From UBA5429 sp942493315 (GTDB lineage: Bacteria > Bacteroidota > Bacteroidia > Bacteroidales > WCHB1-69), in assembly GCA_942493315.1 (NCBI GenBank), contig OW818690.1, positions 1,922,001-1,986,000 of the forward strand: a DNA stretch of 64,000 nt. Direction: 5' to 3'. Below are positions 16,606 to 23,913 of the stretch, in pieces. The notes under the pieces were generated by a model. The model did not search any database. It was given only the letters and a program-made list of their open reading frames with translations, and had not been told where the DNA came from. Position numbers and translations under genes: made by a program. Each line of letters opens with the position of its first letter. The stretch's first letter is position 1.

Positions 16606-17273
16606 TATCTTAATGATTTTAAAAGGTTAATCAATTCAGGTTGTGGATGCACATCAAATTTATCTTTACGGTAAGAGGTGTGAGAGAAAATCCCTTCATA
16701 TCCTTTTAATGCCCGATTACAAACTTCCCACATGTCTGACATGTAATTATTTTGAATCTTATGTTTTTGCATTAAAAACTTTGAAAGTCTTTCACTACTT
16801 GCAAGCTGTTGAGGAGTATATCTTTCGTAAAATTCAAAACCTCTATATTTACTACAATATTGTTCAGGATAATTTTCAATTGGATTGCAATCAAGACGTG
16901 GAACAAATTTTCCATTTTCAAATTTAGCAGGATAAAACTTTCCTTTATATTCCAGAACAAACCCCCAGGAATCTAATTCAATTCCAATGCAGGAAAGGTC
17001 CAATTTTTGATAAGGAATACCCCGTTCTTTGAAAGTTTCGATAGGAATTCCCAAATGGATACCGGAGAACTTACTGTCATAGAATTGATGGATATTTCCA
17101 TTTCTTTCAATCATATAGGCAGGTATATAACCTCTACTGAAGAAAGTTGCAACATCGCCTGAATACCCATTCCCGGAAACTGTATGATGTAAACAGATTT
17201 GTTTTTTAGCATGTTCTTTTTCAGAATAGAATTTGCGAGGGGTGTCCCAAATTTTAAATATTTCTAGTTCCAT
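16605..17273 (-). CDS. N-acetylmuramoyl-L-alanine amidase (phage endolysin)
   Basis: A 222-aa Amidase_2-fold enzyme that cuts the bond between MurNAc and the peptide in peptidoglycan. Zinc-binding residues are visible: the first His pair in KQICLHHTVSG and the distal SHTSYRKDKFDVHP. The GIELDSWG stretch matches the catalytic strand. There is no signal peptide, so it would need a holin for export. It is flanked by small membrane proteins as in a lysis cassette, yet lies upstream of the replication genes. Confidence 0.85.
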   Translation of the reverse strand: MELEIFKIWDTPRKFYSEKEHAKKQICLHHTVSGNGYSGDVATFFSRGYIPAYMIERNGNIHQFYDSKFSGIHLGIPIETFKERGIPYQKLDLSCIGIELDSWGFVLEYKGKFYPAKFENGKFVPRLDCNPIENYPEQYCSKYRGFEFYERYTPQQLASSERLSKFLMQKHKIQNNYMSDMWEVCNRALKGYEGIFSHTSYRKDKFDVHPQPELINLLKSLR

Positions 17274-17274
17274 A

Positions 17275-17613
17275 TTATTCTTTGTTAGAATTGTTGTTTT
17301 CTTCTTGTCCTGTTTTACTCTCTAGTAACAGAATTTCTTCTTCAAGATAATTTTTCGGAATTTCTTTTTGCTCCTCAGCTTTTGTAGCGCCAACAATTGC
17401 ATTACTAATAGATGAAAGCAATGAAATCGCATCAGCATATTCAGAAGCAAGAGCTTCATTCTCTTTTGAGATGTTTGCCAGCTCAACTGGATCTGTACTA
17501 CTATTACTAAAGTCCTGTGGATGTTTTGCAATATGAACATGACAGTGCATTTCTTGCGACAAATGCAGAATTACATTGTTAAATTTTTTGGCAGATGGGG
17601 TGTTATTTTCCAT
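17275..17613 (-). CDS. Small acidic phage protein in lysis cassette
   Basis: A 112-aa soluble protein, acidic and glutamate-rich in the C-terminal half, with a helical region around residues 45-75. It lies 1 nt upstream of the amidase gene and overlaps the holin-like gene by 11 nt. No signal peptide or membrane segment is seen. Function not recognised. Confidence 0.5.
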   Translation of the reverse strand: MENNTPSAKKFNNVILHLSQEMHCHVHIAKHPQDFSNSSTDPVELANISKENEALASEYADAISLLSSISNAIVGATKAEEQKEIPKNYLEEEILLLESKTGQEENNNSNKE

Positions 17614-17947
17614 GATTTTTGATGTAAAAAATTGATTTTAGAATGAATACAACAATAAGGGGAAGAATAGTCAGGATCCAGCTCAATTCTGATAAACCAA
17701 CCAATTTAAGTACAATTAGGATACCTAAAATTATCAGTAAGTTATTACAGATAATTGAAATATTTCCCCAAACATCTTTAATCATCTCTTTCACGAAAAT
17801 AAAGAGTTTCATGAAAATGATCAGGAATAATGGGATAAGGATGATGAACCAATTTGCTGATGACACAGCAAAGAATTTAAGGAGAACCATGATCACAAGA
17901 AGTAACATGATCAGATCGTACGCGATCGTTAAAAAGTGTTTTTTCAT
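17603..17947 (-). CDS. Holin-like membrane protein with an internal duplication
   Basis: A 114-aa protein of almost only membrane segments: four hydrophobic helices separated by short charged loops. The two halves are similar (IIL...LFLIIFMKLFIFVKEMI compared with ILP...IVVFILKSIFYIKNHGK), suggesting a duplicated two-helix unit. It is encoded two genes before the amidase, as a holin would be. A small membrane protein with another role is the alternative. Confidence 0.5.
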   Translation of the reverse strand: MKKHFLTIAYDLIMLLLVIMVLLKFFAVSSANWFIILIPLFLIIFMKLFIFVKEMIKDVWGNISIICNNLLIILGILIVLKLVGLSELSWILTILPLIVVFILKSIFYIKNHGK

Positions 17948-18144
17948 AATTTTTTTGGTTTGTTAATAATAATATTTTCAATAGTTGTGGATGTGATCCA
18001 CGTGATTTCTACTTGATTTAAATTTAGAACTTCAACTAATTTTTTTCCAATTTCTTTAGCTTCGAATCCATTTTTGCATATATGAGAATCTGATTGTTTA
18101 ACAATTTCAGAAGGTAGATTAAATGAGAATTCGACGGAAATCAT
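17944..18144 (-). CDS. Small phage protein of unknown function
   Basis: A 66-aa soluble protein, alpha/beta in character, starting one base after the stop of the SEC-C gene and overlapping the holin-like gene by the ATGA pattern. No family recognised. Confidence 0.5.
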   Translation of the reverse strand: MISVEFSFNLPSEIVKQSDSHICKNGFEAKEIGKKLVEVLNLNQVEITWITSTTIENIIINKPKKL

Positions 18145-18145
18145 G

Positions 18146-18316
18146 TTATTCGAATTTTGCTTTTTTTACTCCGTAAATAGTGTCACAACCGCAACAGTTT
18201 TTAGCTTTCTTTCCGGATCCACATTTACAGGGATCATTGCGGTTTATTTTTTGTGCATTCATAGGGAGATTCCCTTTTCTGCTGATAAATAAAACTTTTC
18301 TGTCTTTATCTTTCAT
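18146..18316 (-). CDS. Small SEC-C zinc-motif protein, 56 aa
   Basis: The frame from ATG 18316 to the stop at 18146 contains NDPCKCGSGKKAKNCC at residues 27-42, the SEC-C zinc-binding motif known from SecA C-termini and many small proteins. The motif coordinates zinc by three Cys and a Cys/His. A short internal ATG (MNAQKINRND) could also serve. Its partner in the phage is unknown. Confidence 0.65.
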   Translation of the reverse strand: MKDKDRKVLFISRKGNLPMNAQKINRNDPCKCGSGKKAKNCCGCDTIYGVKKAKFE

Positions 18317-18427
18317 AGTAGTTGTAATTTTTTATTTTTCTTGTTTTGTTATCGCTAAAAATGATCCTAATATTTGCATATCATATTCCGCTTCAAACAT
18401 TTCATCTTGTTTTTTTTCAGAAATGCC

Positions 18428-18595
18428 TTAAATTTCGTGCTCTCCATATAGCTTTTCTTTCTTTTTTTCTAATCTAGCATACTCCTTTTCTGCTGACTTT
18501 CTTAAAACTTTACCAAAGTTTCTTAATTCTGATTTTTCAAGTCCTAAAACTTCAATGAGAGTGCCATTGCGATCTCTTTCATAATACCAATCCAT
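18428..18595 (-). CDS. Small charged phage protein, 55 aa
   Basis: ATG at 18595, stop at 18428: MDWYYERDRNGTLIEVLGLE then a Lys/Glu-rich helical tail. The ordered amino-acid use and its place in a gap between two genes on the same strand support a real gene. A further short frame, MFEAEYDMQILGSFLAITKQ and two more residues, follows at about 18346-18400 but is too short to call. Confidence 0.45.
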   Translation of the reverse strand: MDWYYERDRNGTLIEVLGLEKSELRNFGKVLRKSAEKEYARLEKKKEKLYGEHEI

Positions 18596-18606
18596 TGTTG
18601 TGTTTT

Positions 18607-18882
18607 TTAATTGTGATTATTTCCTTCAATAGCTAATAAATTCGATGAATTTAGAGCGACCTCTAATTCTTTAGAATAGCCCGATGATGCTAATGCACAA
18701 ATTACATCTGCTTTAACCTTGTAGGCAGCAACAATTACTTTACCGGCTTCTATAACCTGTTTTGCTATTTCAGGTTTTAACTTTTCATTATCTGAAGCTT
18801 CAGGATCATTATTATTCAAAAGCATTTCGATGGTCATAAACATGCTTTCGTTCAATGCATCAATACTAGTTTGTTTTTTCAT
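18607..18882 (-). CDS. Small phage protein paired with HNH endonuclease
   Basis: A 91-aa acidic helical protein with a run of Ala-rich helices (AKQVIEAGKVIVAAYKVKAD). It overlaps the HNH gene by 17 nt. Proteins of this type are common near HNH genes in phages of this phylum and have no assigned role. Confidence 0.5.
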   Translation of the reverse strand: MKKQTSIDALNESMFMTIEMLLNNNDPEASDNEKLKPEIAKQVIEAGKVIVAAYKVKADVICALASSGYSKELEVALNSSNLLAIEGNNHN

Positions 18883-19648
18883 TTTCTTGATTTTTTATGA
18901 TTTTATTAATTTTGCCCATTAGTCTAAATGTTGTTTGAACTTCTGGAGGATAATTCAAAACTGAATTATCTTTCATTTGTTCCTCTCGAGTTATTGCGTA
19001 AAGATTTTCAATTGCACAATTTTGTCTATTACAATCCCGGAATTGAATATTAGTACCGGAAGGGATCTTTCCAAAGTAATTTTCCCAAACTATCCTGTGC
19101 TTTTGAGCCCAATTTTTTTCAGATATTCTGACCCAAACATATCCATTAACATCTGTACGTTCATATCCATCATATTTGGTATTATGAGGTTTATGACCTT
19201 CTTTAAATTGATTTTTCTTAAATTTTTCGATAGTTTCAAGTGCCATAAACTCCTCCATTTTTAAACCTTTATTGGGAGGAATATTCCCCATTTTTAAACG
19301 AGTTGTTACAGATGCAGGGTGATTACACAAATTAAATCCAAGTTGTTGTATTAATTCTTTACTTTTTTTTAACCCTAAATATGAGCCTCTTTGACTAACC
19401 CCACTTACAGATGCTTTCAGATATTCAGCCAATTCATCATTGTTTTTATTGCTAAAATTTTCTATTAAATAAGCATCATCTTCAGCTGTAAATTTATGTC
19501 TATTTCCTCTCTTTATACCAAGTTTATATGCCCTTTTTTTAAGAATACAAACAGGAATATTCAACTGTTGTGCAAGTTGAATAAAGGTCATTGTATCGAT
19601 GTTAGCCTTTATAAAGTGAATGTCATTATAAGATAATTCTACACCCAT
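18866..19648 (-). CDS. HNH endonuclease with helix-turn-helix repeats
   Basis: A 260-aa protein. The N-terminal ~95 residues contain two helix-turn-helix-like DNA-binding units (FIQLAQQLNIPVCILKKRAY and DELAEYLKASVSGVSQRGSY). The C-terminal HNH nuclease spans about 165-230: QKHRIVWENYFGKIP, then IQFRDCNRQNCAIENL, matching the HNH_3 pattern. Such phage HNH proteins are often homing-type nucleases nicking specific sites. It overlaps both neighbours slightly (one base at each start/stop). Confidence 0.75.
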   Translation of the reverse strand: MGVELSYNDIHFIKANIDTMTFIQLAQQLNIPVCILKKRAYKLGIKRGNRHKFTAEDDAYLIENFSNKNNDELAEYLKASVSGVSQRGSYLGLKKSKELIQQLGFNLCNHPASVTTRLKMGNIPPNKGLKMEEFMALETIEKFKKNQFKEGHKPHNTKYDGYERTDVNGYVWVRISEKNWAQKHRIVWENYFGKIPSGTNIQFRDCNRQNCAIENLYAITREEQMKDNSVLNYPPEVQTTFRLMGKINKIIKNQENEKTN

Positions 19649-19968
19649 TATCTAGCTAATTTAAAATATTTTATACCCATTAAAATTGCTGACCACTCCA
19701 CATTACAGTGATCCCAAAATTTGAATTCATAAATTTCACCTAATTGATTTTTAACCAAATAATCAACATTTTTTTGAGGTAAAACCTCCTTGGTGATCTC
19801 TGTCCAATTCCCTAAATTTTCCTCGTGAACAAAACAAACCTTACTTCCGAAATTTCCACCATTGGAGCGTACATTAACAAATGTACATTCAGAGCTATTC
19901 ATGCAAGCATGATAAGGGCATTGAAGCTCCGGATATTTACAATCTTGATTTTGAAATTGATGTAACAT
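19648..19968 (-). CDS. Cysteine-rich small phage protein
   Basis: A 106-aa protein with many Cys and His residues in the first 45 (CKYPELQCPYHACMNSSEC), likely forming a zinc-binding domain, then a soluble alpha/beta part. The spacer upstream (19969-20090) has a 14-bp perfect palindrome, TTGCTTGCAAGCAA, near 20065. Function unknown. Confidence 0.5.
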   Translation of the reverse strand: MLHQFQNQDCKYPELQCPYHACMNSSECTFVNVRSNGGNFGSKVCFVHEENLGNWTEITKEVLPQKNVDYLVKNQLGEIYEFKFWDHCNVEWSAILMGIKYFKLAR

Positions 19969-20090
19969 ATTTTCTTTTTAAAAAGCGGTTTAACCTATAC
20001 CCCCGCCAAGGTCACACATAATAAAATTTAGGTTTAATCTTACCACCTGAAAGATTCTCATAACTTTGCTTGCAAGCAAGCTCTACAGTC

Positions 20091-20324
20091 TCACATGTAG
20101 TTATATGCACCCCAGCTTCGTTTTGGTGCTGCAATAAAAACTTCTTTAAAAGCGTCTAACGAGGTTTTATGAACTTTTGGAAGAATAGTTCCAGGAGCCG
20201 CATTATTAGGCCCAAACTCTAACAGCTTTATTTTTGCTGTTTTTTCAGTAGTTGAAATAATCTCCACTTTACAACTTTTCCAAATTTTATTCCAAAAATC
20301 AAAATAATTATAAACTGTTTTCAT
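20091..20324 (-). CDS. Small phage protein of unknown function
   Basis: A 77-aa basic soluble protein beginning 11 nt after the LuxR-type regulator gene ends, so in the same operon. Its sequence is alpha/beta with the end APKRSWGAYNYM. No family recognised. Confidence 0.5.
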   Translation of the reverse strand: MKTVYNYFDFWNKIWKSCKVEIISTTEKTAKIKLLEFGPNNAAPGTILPKVHKTSLDAFKEVFIAAPKRSWGAYNYM

Positions 20325-20335
20325 GACACAATTTT

Positions 20336-20884
20336 TTAAATAATATTATGTTTAACTGCCCAGGTTGCGATTTGGGGTTTAGATAAAGTTTCTAATTTGT
20401 GATGTATATTCCGTCTGTGTACAGGCATGGTAGTTTCAGACATATTTAGTTTATCTGCGATCTCTTTATCGCAAAAACCTTGAGCAATCAATCGAATAAC
20501 TTGAATTTCTCGAGGAGTGAGGTCATTGAATCTGCAGATACATTTTTCAGCCGGGCAAGATCCACGCTTTTCGCATTCTGAAAATTCATAGTTGATCACA
20601 TTATTTTCTATATCAGTAAAGTAATCATTTCCACTAAATCGACAAACAATATATTGAAATACCATTTTATCCCAATCACACCCAACAAGCTGCATCAATC
20701 CATTTTGAATTTTTTGATTTCTTAATATTGTAGGTTCTATCAATTTAAGAACGGCATTAGGAATATCATCATAAGATTTACACTCGAACATTTTACCTCC
20801 TGTAAAACAAAAGAGAACATCCTCTATTTTCATAAATTCAAATGAGTTGTGGTTATACAAATAACTTGGGGCTGATGTGCTCAT
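20336..20884 (-). CDS. LuxR/GerE-type transcriptional regulator
   Basis: A 182-aa DNA-binding regulator. The C-terminal ~62 residues form a clear LuxR (GerE) helix-turn-helix: LTPREIQVIRLIAQGFCDKE, IADKLNMSETTMPVHRRNIH and a dimer helix. The N-terminal ~115 residues carry a Cys-rich patch (CEKRGSCPAEKCIC) that could bind zinc or a redox signal; no receiver or autoinducer domain is evident. It is second in the leftward operon from the switch and starts one base before the stop of the previous gene, so it could act as an early-phase activator. Confidence 0.75.
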   Translation of the reverse strand: MSTSAPSYLYNHNSFEFMKIEDVLFCFTGGKMFECKSYDDIPNAVLKLIEPTILRNQKIQNGLMQLVGCDWDKMVFQYIVCRFSGNDYFTDIENNVINYEFSECEKRGSCPAEKCICRFNDLTPREIQVIRLIAQGFCDKEIADKLNMSETTMPVHRRNIHHKLETLSKPQIATWAVKHNII

Positions 20885-21120
20885 TATTTTAATTTTTTGT
20901 AGTTTTCTTTGATTTTATCTTGCAATTTTGAATTTTCAAGAGCCAAATTTGTCAATTCTAATTCAATTATCACATTATCACGATCTCCTGATACAACTCT
21001 CTTGATTAAATCAATTGAGTATTGATATCCTTTTTTGGATAGATTTGATTGAACTGTATTAAGGTAGTTATTTGGTAAATTTTGCCTTAATTTTTCAATT
21101 TCTTCAGGTGTTTTTTTCAT
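20884..21120 (-). CDS. First gene of the leftward operon, small helical protein
   Basis: A 78-aa Lys/Glu-rich helical protein with a leucine-rich C-terminus suggesting a coiled-coil dimer. It is the first gene transcribed leftward from the switch, about 80 nt from the predicted start, where antirepressor or Cro-like genes usually lie. No helix-turn-helix is evident, so the role is open. Confidence 0.5.
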   Translation of the reverse strand: MKKTPEEIEKLRQNLPNNYLNTVQSNLSKKGYQYSIDLIKRVVSGDRDNVIIELELTNLALENSKLQDKIKENYKKLK

Positions 21121-21124
21121 ACTG

Positions 21125-21155
21125 TTTATATGGTATTAATTTTTAATTATATTTG
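21125..21155 (+). promoter_or_regulatory. Rightward promoter of the lysogeny-type regulator
   Basis: TTTA (21125-21128) then, 19 nt later, TATATTTG (21148-21155), close to the Bacteroidota consensus. The 11-bp array starts at the last base of the -7 box, so a bound protein would block this promoter (autoregulation). Confidence 0.6.
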
Positions 21156-21209
21156 TACCAACTTTGTACACGTTTTGTACACGTATTGTCCACGTTTTGT
21201 ACACGGCAA
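21155..21209. repeat. Five-unit 11-bp operator array of the phage switch
   Basis: Units start at 21155, 21166, 21177, 21188 and 21199, exactly 11 bp apart: GTACCAACTTT, GTACACGTTTT, GTACACGTATT, GTCCACGTTTT, GTACACGGCAA. The hexamers lie on one face of the helix, as for a repressor binding cooperatively. The array sits between the rightward promoter and the leftward promoter that point toward each other. It matches the array at 8025-8072 in hexamer and spacing. Confidence 0.75.
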
Positions 21210-21239
21210 ATATATGGAATATTCCGAAAGAATAACAAA
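21207..21239 (-). promoter_or_regulatory. Leftward promoter of the long early operon
   Basis: On the minus strand TTTTG (21240-21236) is followed after 21 nt by TATATTTG (21214-21207). Transcription would start inside the 11-bp array and leave a leader of about 80 nt before the ATG at 21120. It overlaps the first codon of the rightward regulator gene. Confidence 0.6.
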
Positions 21240-21669
21240 AGAGACTATGAAAAATTCTGAATTTTCAGAAAGATTAATGCAAGTTATTGAAAATGAGAAA
21301 GAAAAAATTTCTACATTTTCAAAAAAAATGGGTTATGGGGATAAAAAAAACGTTTATGACGTACTTAATAAAGGTATTTTACCATCATTTGAATTTTTTT
21401 ATTTATTCATTTTGTCAGAATATTCCGAAAAATATGATTTAAGATGGTTAATAACAGGCGATGGTAAAATGTTGCGAAATTATTCCGAAATCTCAACCGA
21501 AGAAAACGAAAAAATAACTAAATCAACTCAATATTATGAGGAAATGAACTCATATTTGCTAAAAAGGGTTAAGGAATTAGAGGAGGAACTTAGCGATCTA
21601 AAGGATCATCGCGATTCCGACGATGCTCAGGATGTAGATCGTGGATCGTACAAAAAAACGGGGAATTAA
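21214..21669 (+). CDS. Phage repressor-like regulator
   Basis: A 151-aa protein transcribed away from all other early genes. From the ATG at 21214 (or 21247) it has a repressor-type region: ERLMQVIENEKEKISTFSKK, then YGDKKNVYDVLNKG and SFEFFYLFILSEYSEKYDLR followed by WLITGDGKML. The tail is a coiled coil (VKELEEELSDLKDH) for dimerization. The frame extends upstream to 21130 but that part is the promoter and array. It most likely binds the 11-bp operators and keeps the prophage silent. No peptidase domain for RecA-driven cleavage is present. Confidence 0.7.
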   Translation: MEYSERITKETMKNSEFSERLMQVIENEKEKISTFSKKMGYGDKKNVYDVLNKGILPSFEFFYLFILSEYSEKYDLRWLITGDGKMLRNYSEISTEENEKITKSTQYYEEMNSYLLKRVKELEEELSDLKDHRDSDDAQDVDRGSYKKTGN

Positions 21670-21684
21670 TAAGAAAATAAAAAT

Positions 21685-22380
21685 ATGGGACCCACACAAG
21701 ACAAGAATTTAAAAGGATGTGTTATCACTCTTTTTGCAATTATATTTATTGCATTTATTGTTTTCATCATTACAAGTATTAATGATGATGAAAATTCAAC
21801 ACACAATGAAACATCTTCTGAATATAATTCACCATCCTCTTCAGATCTAGGTTCTGAGACTAATTCTACAGAAAACGAAGAAAATTTAAAAACAAAACTT
21901 GAAAAAGAAATAAATGACATTGAAAATGGTAAGGATTTTTCTAGTTTTAGAAAAAGCAGAGAATCAATTTTAATTGAAATAGCTCTTTTTAGCTATTGGA
22001 CTGATTTAATAATGAAAGCTAGTGTTGACACTGCTGGCGAAATATCATCTTTAGGTAAGAAATTGGAAAAAAGTTTAAAAAAAATTCAACTAAAAGAATT
22101 CCCATTACTTCGAAAGAGTTATGCTGAATTTGTTAAAAATAAATTATGGGAATCTGACATTGATGTAACAATTTCAGGAAACAATTATACAACGATTACA
22201 CTTATAGGAGCAGTATTTGCTTCAAATAAAAATAAACAAGATGTTCAAAATGAATTATCAGAAATACTTAATATCTTAAGATTCAAAAGAATAAACTATA
22301 AATGGTATAAATATGATGATGAATATACTTACTGGAAATTATATGAAGGAAAAGATACTGACCCAGTTATTACTAATTAA
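21685..22380 (+). CDS. Membrane-anchored accessory phage protein
   Basis: A 231-aa protein with one membrane segment near the N-terminus (about residues 12-31), a Ser/Asn/Glu-rich linker (about 35-70) and a mostly helical soluble domain likely outside the cytoplasm. It follows the repressor gene by 15 nt and is probably expressed in the lysogen. This position is typical of lysogenic conversion or superinfection-exclusion genes. No family name is secure. Confidence 0.5.
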   Translation: MGPTQDKNLKGCVITLFAIIFIAFIVFIITSINDDENSTHNETSSEYNSPSSSDLGSETNSTENEENLKTKLEKEINDIENGKDFSSFRKSRESILIEIALFSYWTDLIMKASVDTAGEISSLGKKLEKSLKKIQLKEFPLLRKSYAEFVKNKLWESDIDVTISGNNYTTITLIGAVFASNKNKQDVQNELSEILNILRFKRINYKWYKYDDEYTYWKLYEGKDTDPVITN

Positions 22381-22394
22381 AAACCACAACTATT

Positions 22395-22955
22395 ATGAAA
22401 TGTCCTCACTGCCAAGTAGAAATTAATGAAAAATTTGATCTCCAATACATAGGAGAGGATCCAGCTGCTGATTGGTTCACAAAATTAATGAGATGCCCCA
22501 ATCCTGACTGTAATAGATTTATTCTTCAAATCGCCTATGGAACAAAGAATATTCATACAAAACCAGTCATTTTGAATGAAAAAAACTACTTTGCCATTCC
22601 TTTTGATCCATATCAAAAGTATGATGAATTGTCAAATACAGACTTCTATCAGGACTATTTAGAAGCAAAATCAATTCAAAGCATCAGCCCAAAAGCTTCA
22701 GTAATCCTTTCTAAAGATTGTCTAAAAAAACTATTAAAAATTAAGATTTACTCTCAAAACAATGAGTTTGAAGATATCTTAAATGATCTAATTTCTCAAA
22801 AAGAGATACCCTTTTTCATCACTGGTATGACAGAAGCAATTTTAGCAATGAATTCCGATAACAGCAAAGAACTGCCAAAAACCCTGATATCATATATTGA
22901 AGGGTTATTTGACTTTTTCTATATATTACCTAACAAAATGAAAATAACTAAGTAA
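22395..22955 (+). CDS. Zinc-ribbon accessory protein, DUF4145-like
   Basis: A 186-aa protein starting with a two-CxxC zinc ribbon (MKCPHCQVEINEK and RCPNPDCNRF). The middle (SPKASVILSKDCLKKLLK) resembles the start of the DUF4145 helical domain, found in restriction and other defence-related genes. Compared with typical DUF4145 proteins the C-terminal helices are short. Expressed with the repressor, it is a candidate for prophage-borne defence. Confidence 0.5.
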   Translation: MKCPHCQVEINEKFDLQYIGEDPAADWFTKLMRCPNPDCNRFILQIAYGTKNIHTKPVILNEKNYFAIPFDPYQKYDELSNTDFYQDYLEAKSIQSISPKASVILSKDCLKKLLKIKIYSQNNEFEDILNDLISQKEIPFFITGMTEAILAMNSDNSKELPKTLISYIEGLFDFFYILPNKMKITK

Positions 22956-22966
22956 ATTAAAAATCA

Positions 22967-23302
22967 ATGAGAGCATTAAATTATGAATTAATTATAAGGC
23001 GAGCTTATAATTATCCAGGAAGAACAAGAGAAAATGGAGCAGAAGCAGACATTTACAGAACATTTGAAAGATTAAGTAGAACACAAGATGAAAACGAAAA
23101 TGAAAAAAGAGATTACTATATAAAATATGGTGAAATCAAAACGTATCTTATCAATGCTATTAAAAAAATATTGAAAGATAATGATAATTCGTTAACTGAT
23201 GAACAAAAAAATGAATATATAAAAGTCAAATCTATTATCGATAATGATTATAGATTTGATGTAATAAATAAAGCTGTTGATCTTTTGTATGATATGCTGT
23301 AA
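22967..23302 (+). CDS. Small accessory phage protein of unknown function
   Basis: A 111-aa charged helical protein (MRALNYELIIRRAYNYPGRT start). It follows the previous gene by 11 nt and is the last gene before the attachment site, completing a three-gene lysogenic cassette. No motif recognised. Confidence 0.45.
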   Translation: MRALNYELIIRRAYNYPGRTRENGAEADIYRTFERLSRTQDENENEKRDYYIKYGEIKTYLINAIKKILKDNDNSLTDEQKNEYIKVKSIIDNDYRFDVINKAVDLLYDML

Positions 23303-23327
23303 ATCAACTAATTATAATTAATTAGCT

Positions 23328-23348
23328 GCGACAAAAATGCGACAAAAA
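23328..23348. repeat. Paired 11-bp direct repeats near the attachment site
   Basis: GCGACAAAAA occurs at 23328 and 23339, 11 bp apart, followed by two GCTAAAAA copies (near 23351 and 23363). Short repeats beside a phage attachment core are often arm-type sites for the integrase or excisionase. They lie 80-100 bp inside the att core. Confidence 0.4.
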
Positions 23349-23427
23349 ACGCTAAAAAAATAGCTAAAAATTTTCGTAAGATGCTGAAAATCAAGTATAG
23401 TCAAAAACAAAAATGGGTGTAATAAAA

Positions 23428-23457
23428 TCGTGGGTTCGAGACCCATTGGTCGCCCCA
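23428..23457 (+). other. Right attachment site: 3' part of tRNA-His
   Basis: This stretch has the end of a tRNA only: T-stem GTGGG, T-loop TTCGAGA, stem CCCAT, acceptor strand TGGTCGC, C at discriminator position 73 and CCA. A C73 is characteristic of bacterial tRNA-His. Upstream bases (GTGTAATAAAATC) do not form an anticodon or D arm, so the tRNA is not complete here. It is followed by a terminator that belonged to the original tRNA. The reconstituted tRNA-His should lie at the other prophage end, beyond the window. Confidence 0.75.
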
Positions 23458-23465
23458 ATAAAACT

Positions 23466-23494
23466 AAAAAAGCAGCCCCAAAAGGCTGCTTTTA
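23466..23494 (+). terminator. Host tRNA-His terminator left downstream of the att site
   Basis: A 10-bp stem, AAAAGCAGCC and GGCTGCTTTT, around CCAAAA, followed by ATT. It lies 9 nt after the tRNA 3' end, as expected for the terminator of the target tRNA. Confidence 0.7.
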
Positions 23495-23520
23495 TTGTAA
23501 AAAAATATATCTTTGCAGTT

Positions 23521-23913
23521 GTGAAAAATAGACCCTTTTTATTGGCTTTTCTCGTTATTGCAACCCTCTTTGTCGCTTGCAATAAAAAACAATTAACTCC
23601 AAAACCGGACCATTTAATCCCTTTTAATCAGATGGTTGAGATTATGGCTGAAAGTTATTTGATCGAAAGTATGATCTATTTTCTTCCTCCCGATTCTGAT
23701 AAAATTGTAATCACTCAAACACTCTATAATGACCTTTTTGTGAAAAATAAAATCTCCAAAAGTCAATACAACTCCTCCATTAAATACTACCTTGCTGATA
23801 AAATTCTCGCTGAAAAGTTGTTAAATGCTGTTTCTGATCAAATTGCAACCAAACGAAAAAAATACTTCCCCGAAACAGAAAATAAAGCTATTGATGATTC
23901 CCCAAATCGATAA
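23521..23913 (+). CDS. DUF4296-family lipoprotein
   Basis: A 130-aa lipoprotein. From a GTG at 23521 it has a signal peptide (VKNRPFLLAFLVIATLFVAC) ending in a lipobox Cys. The following MVEIMAESYLIES stretch matches the DUF4296 domain of Bacteroidota lipoproteins. A TATCTTTG -7-like box lies at 23508-23515, so the transcript might start almost at the GTG. The frame upstream runs back through the tRNA remnant and is not coding. It overlaps the next gene by 20 nt. Function is unknown. Confidence 0.7.
   Translation: MKNRPFLLAFLVIATLFVACNKKQLTPKPDHLIPFNQMVEIMAESYLIESMIYFLPPDSDKIVITQTLYNDLFVKNKISKSQYNSSIKYYLADKILAEKLLNAVSDQIATKRKKYFPETENKAIDDSPNR

Noticed and set aside
21130..21213. Longer start for the repressor-like protein
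   Set aside because: It would place the promoter and the 11-bp operator array inside the coding region and give a Cys/Tyr-rich N-terminus without family likeness.
23428..23457. A functional tRNA gene at the attachment site
   Set aside because: Only the T-arm and 3' acceptor strand are present; the anticodon and D arms are absent.
23413..23520. N-terminal extension of the DUF4296 lipoprotein through the tRNA remnant
   Set aside because: The lipoprotein signal peptide begins exactly at the GTG at 23521; the upstream part covers the attachment site and a terminator.
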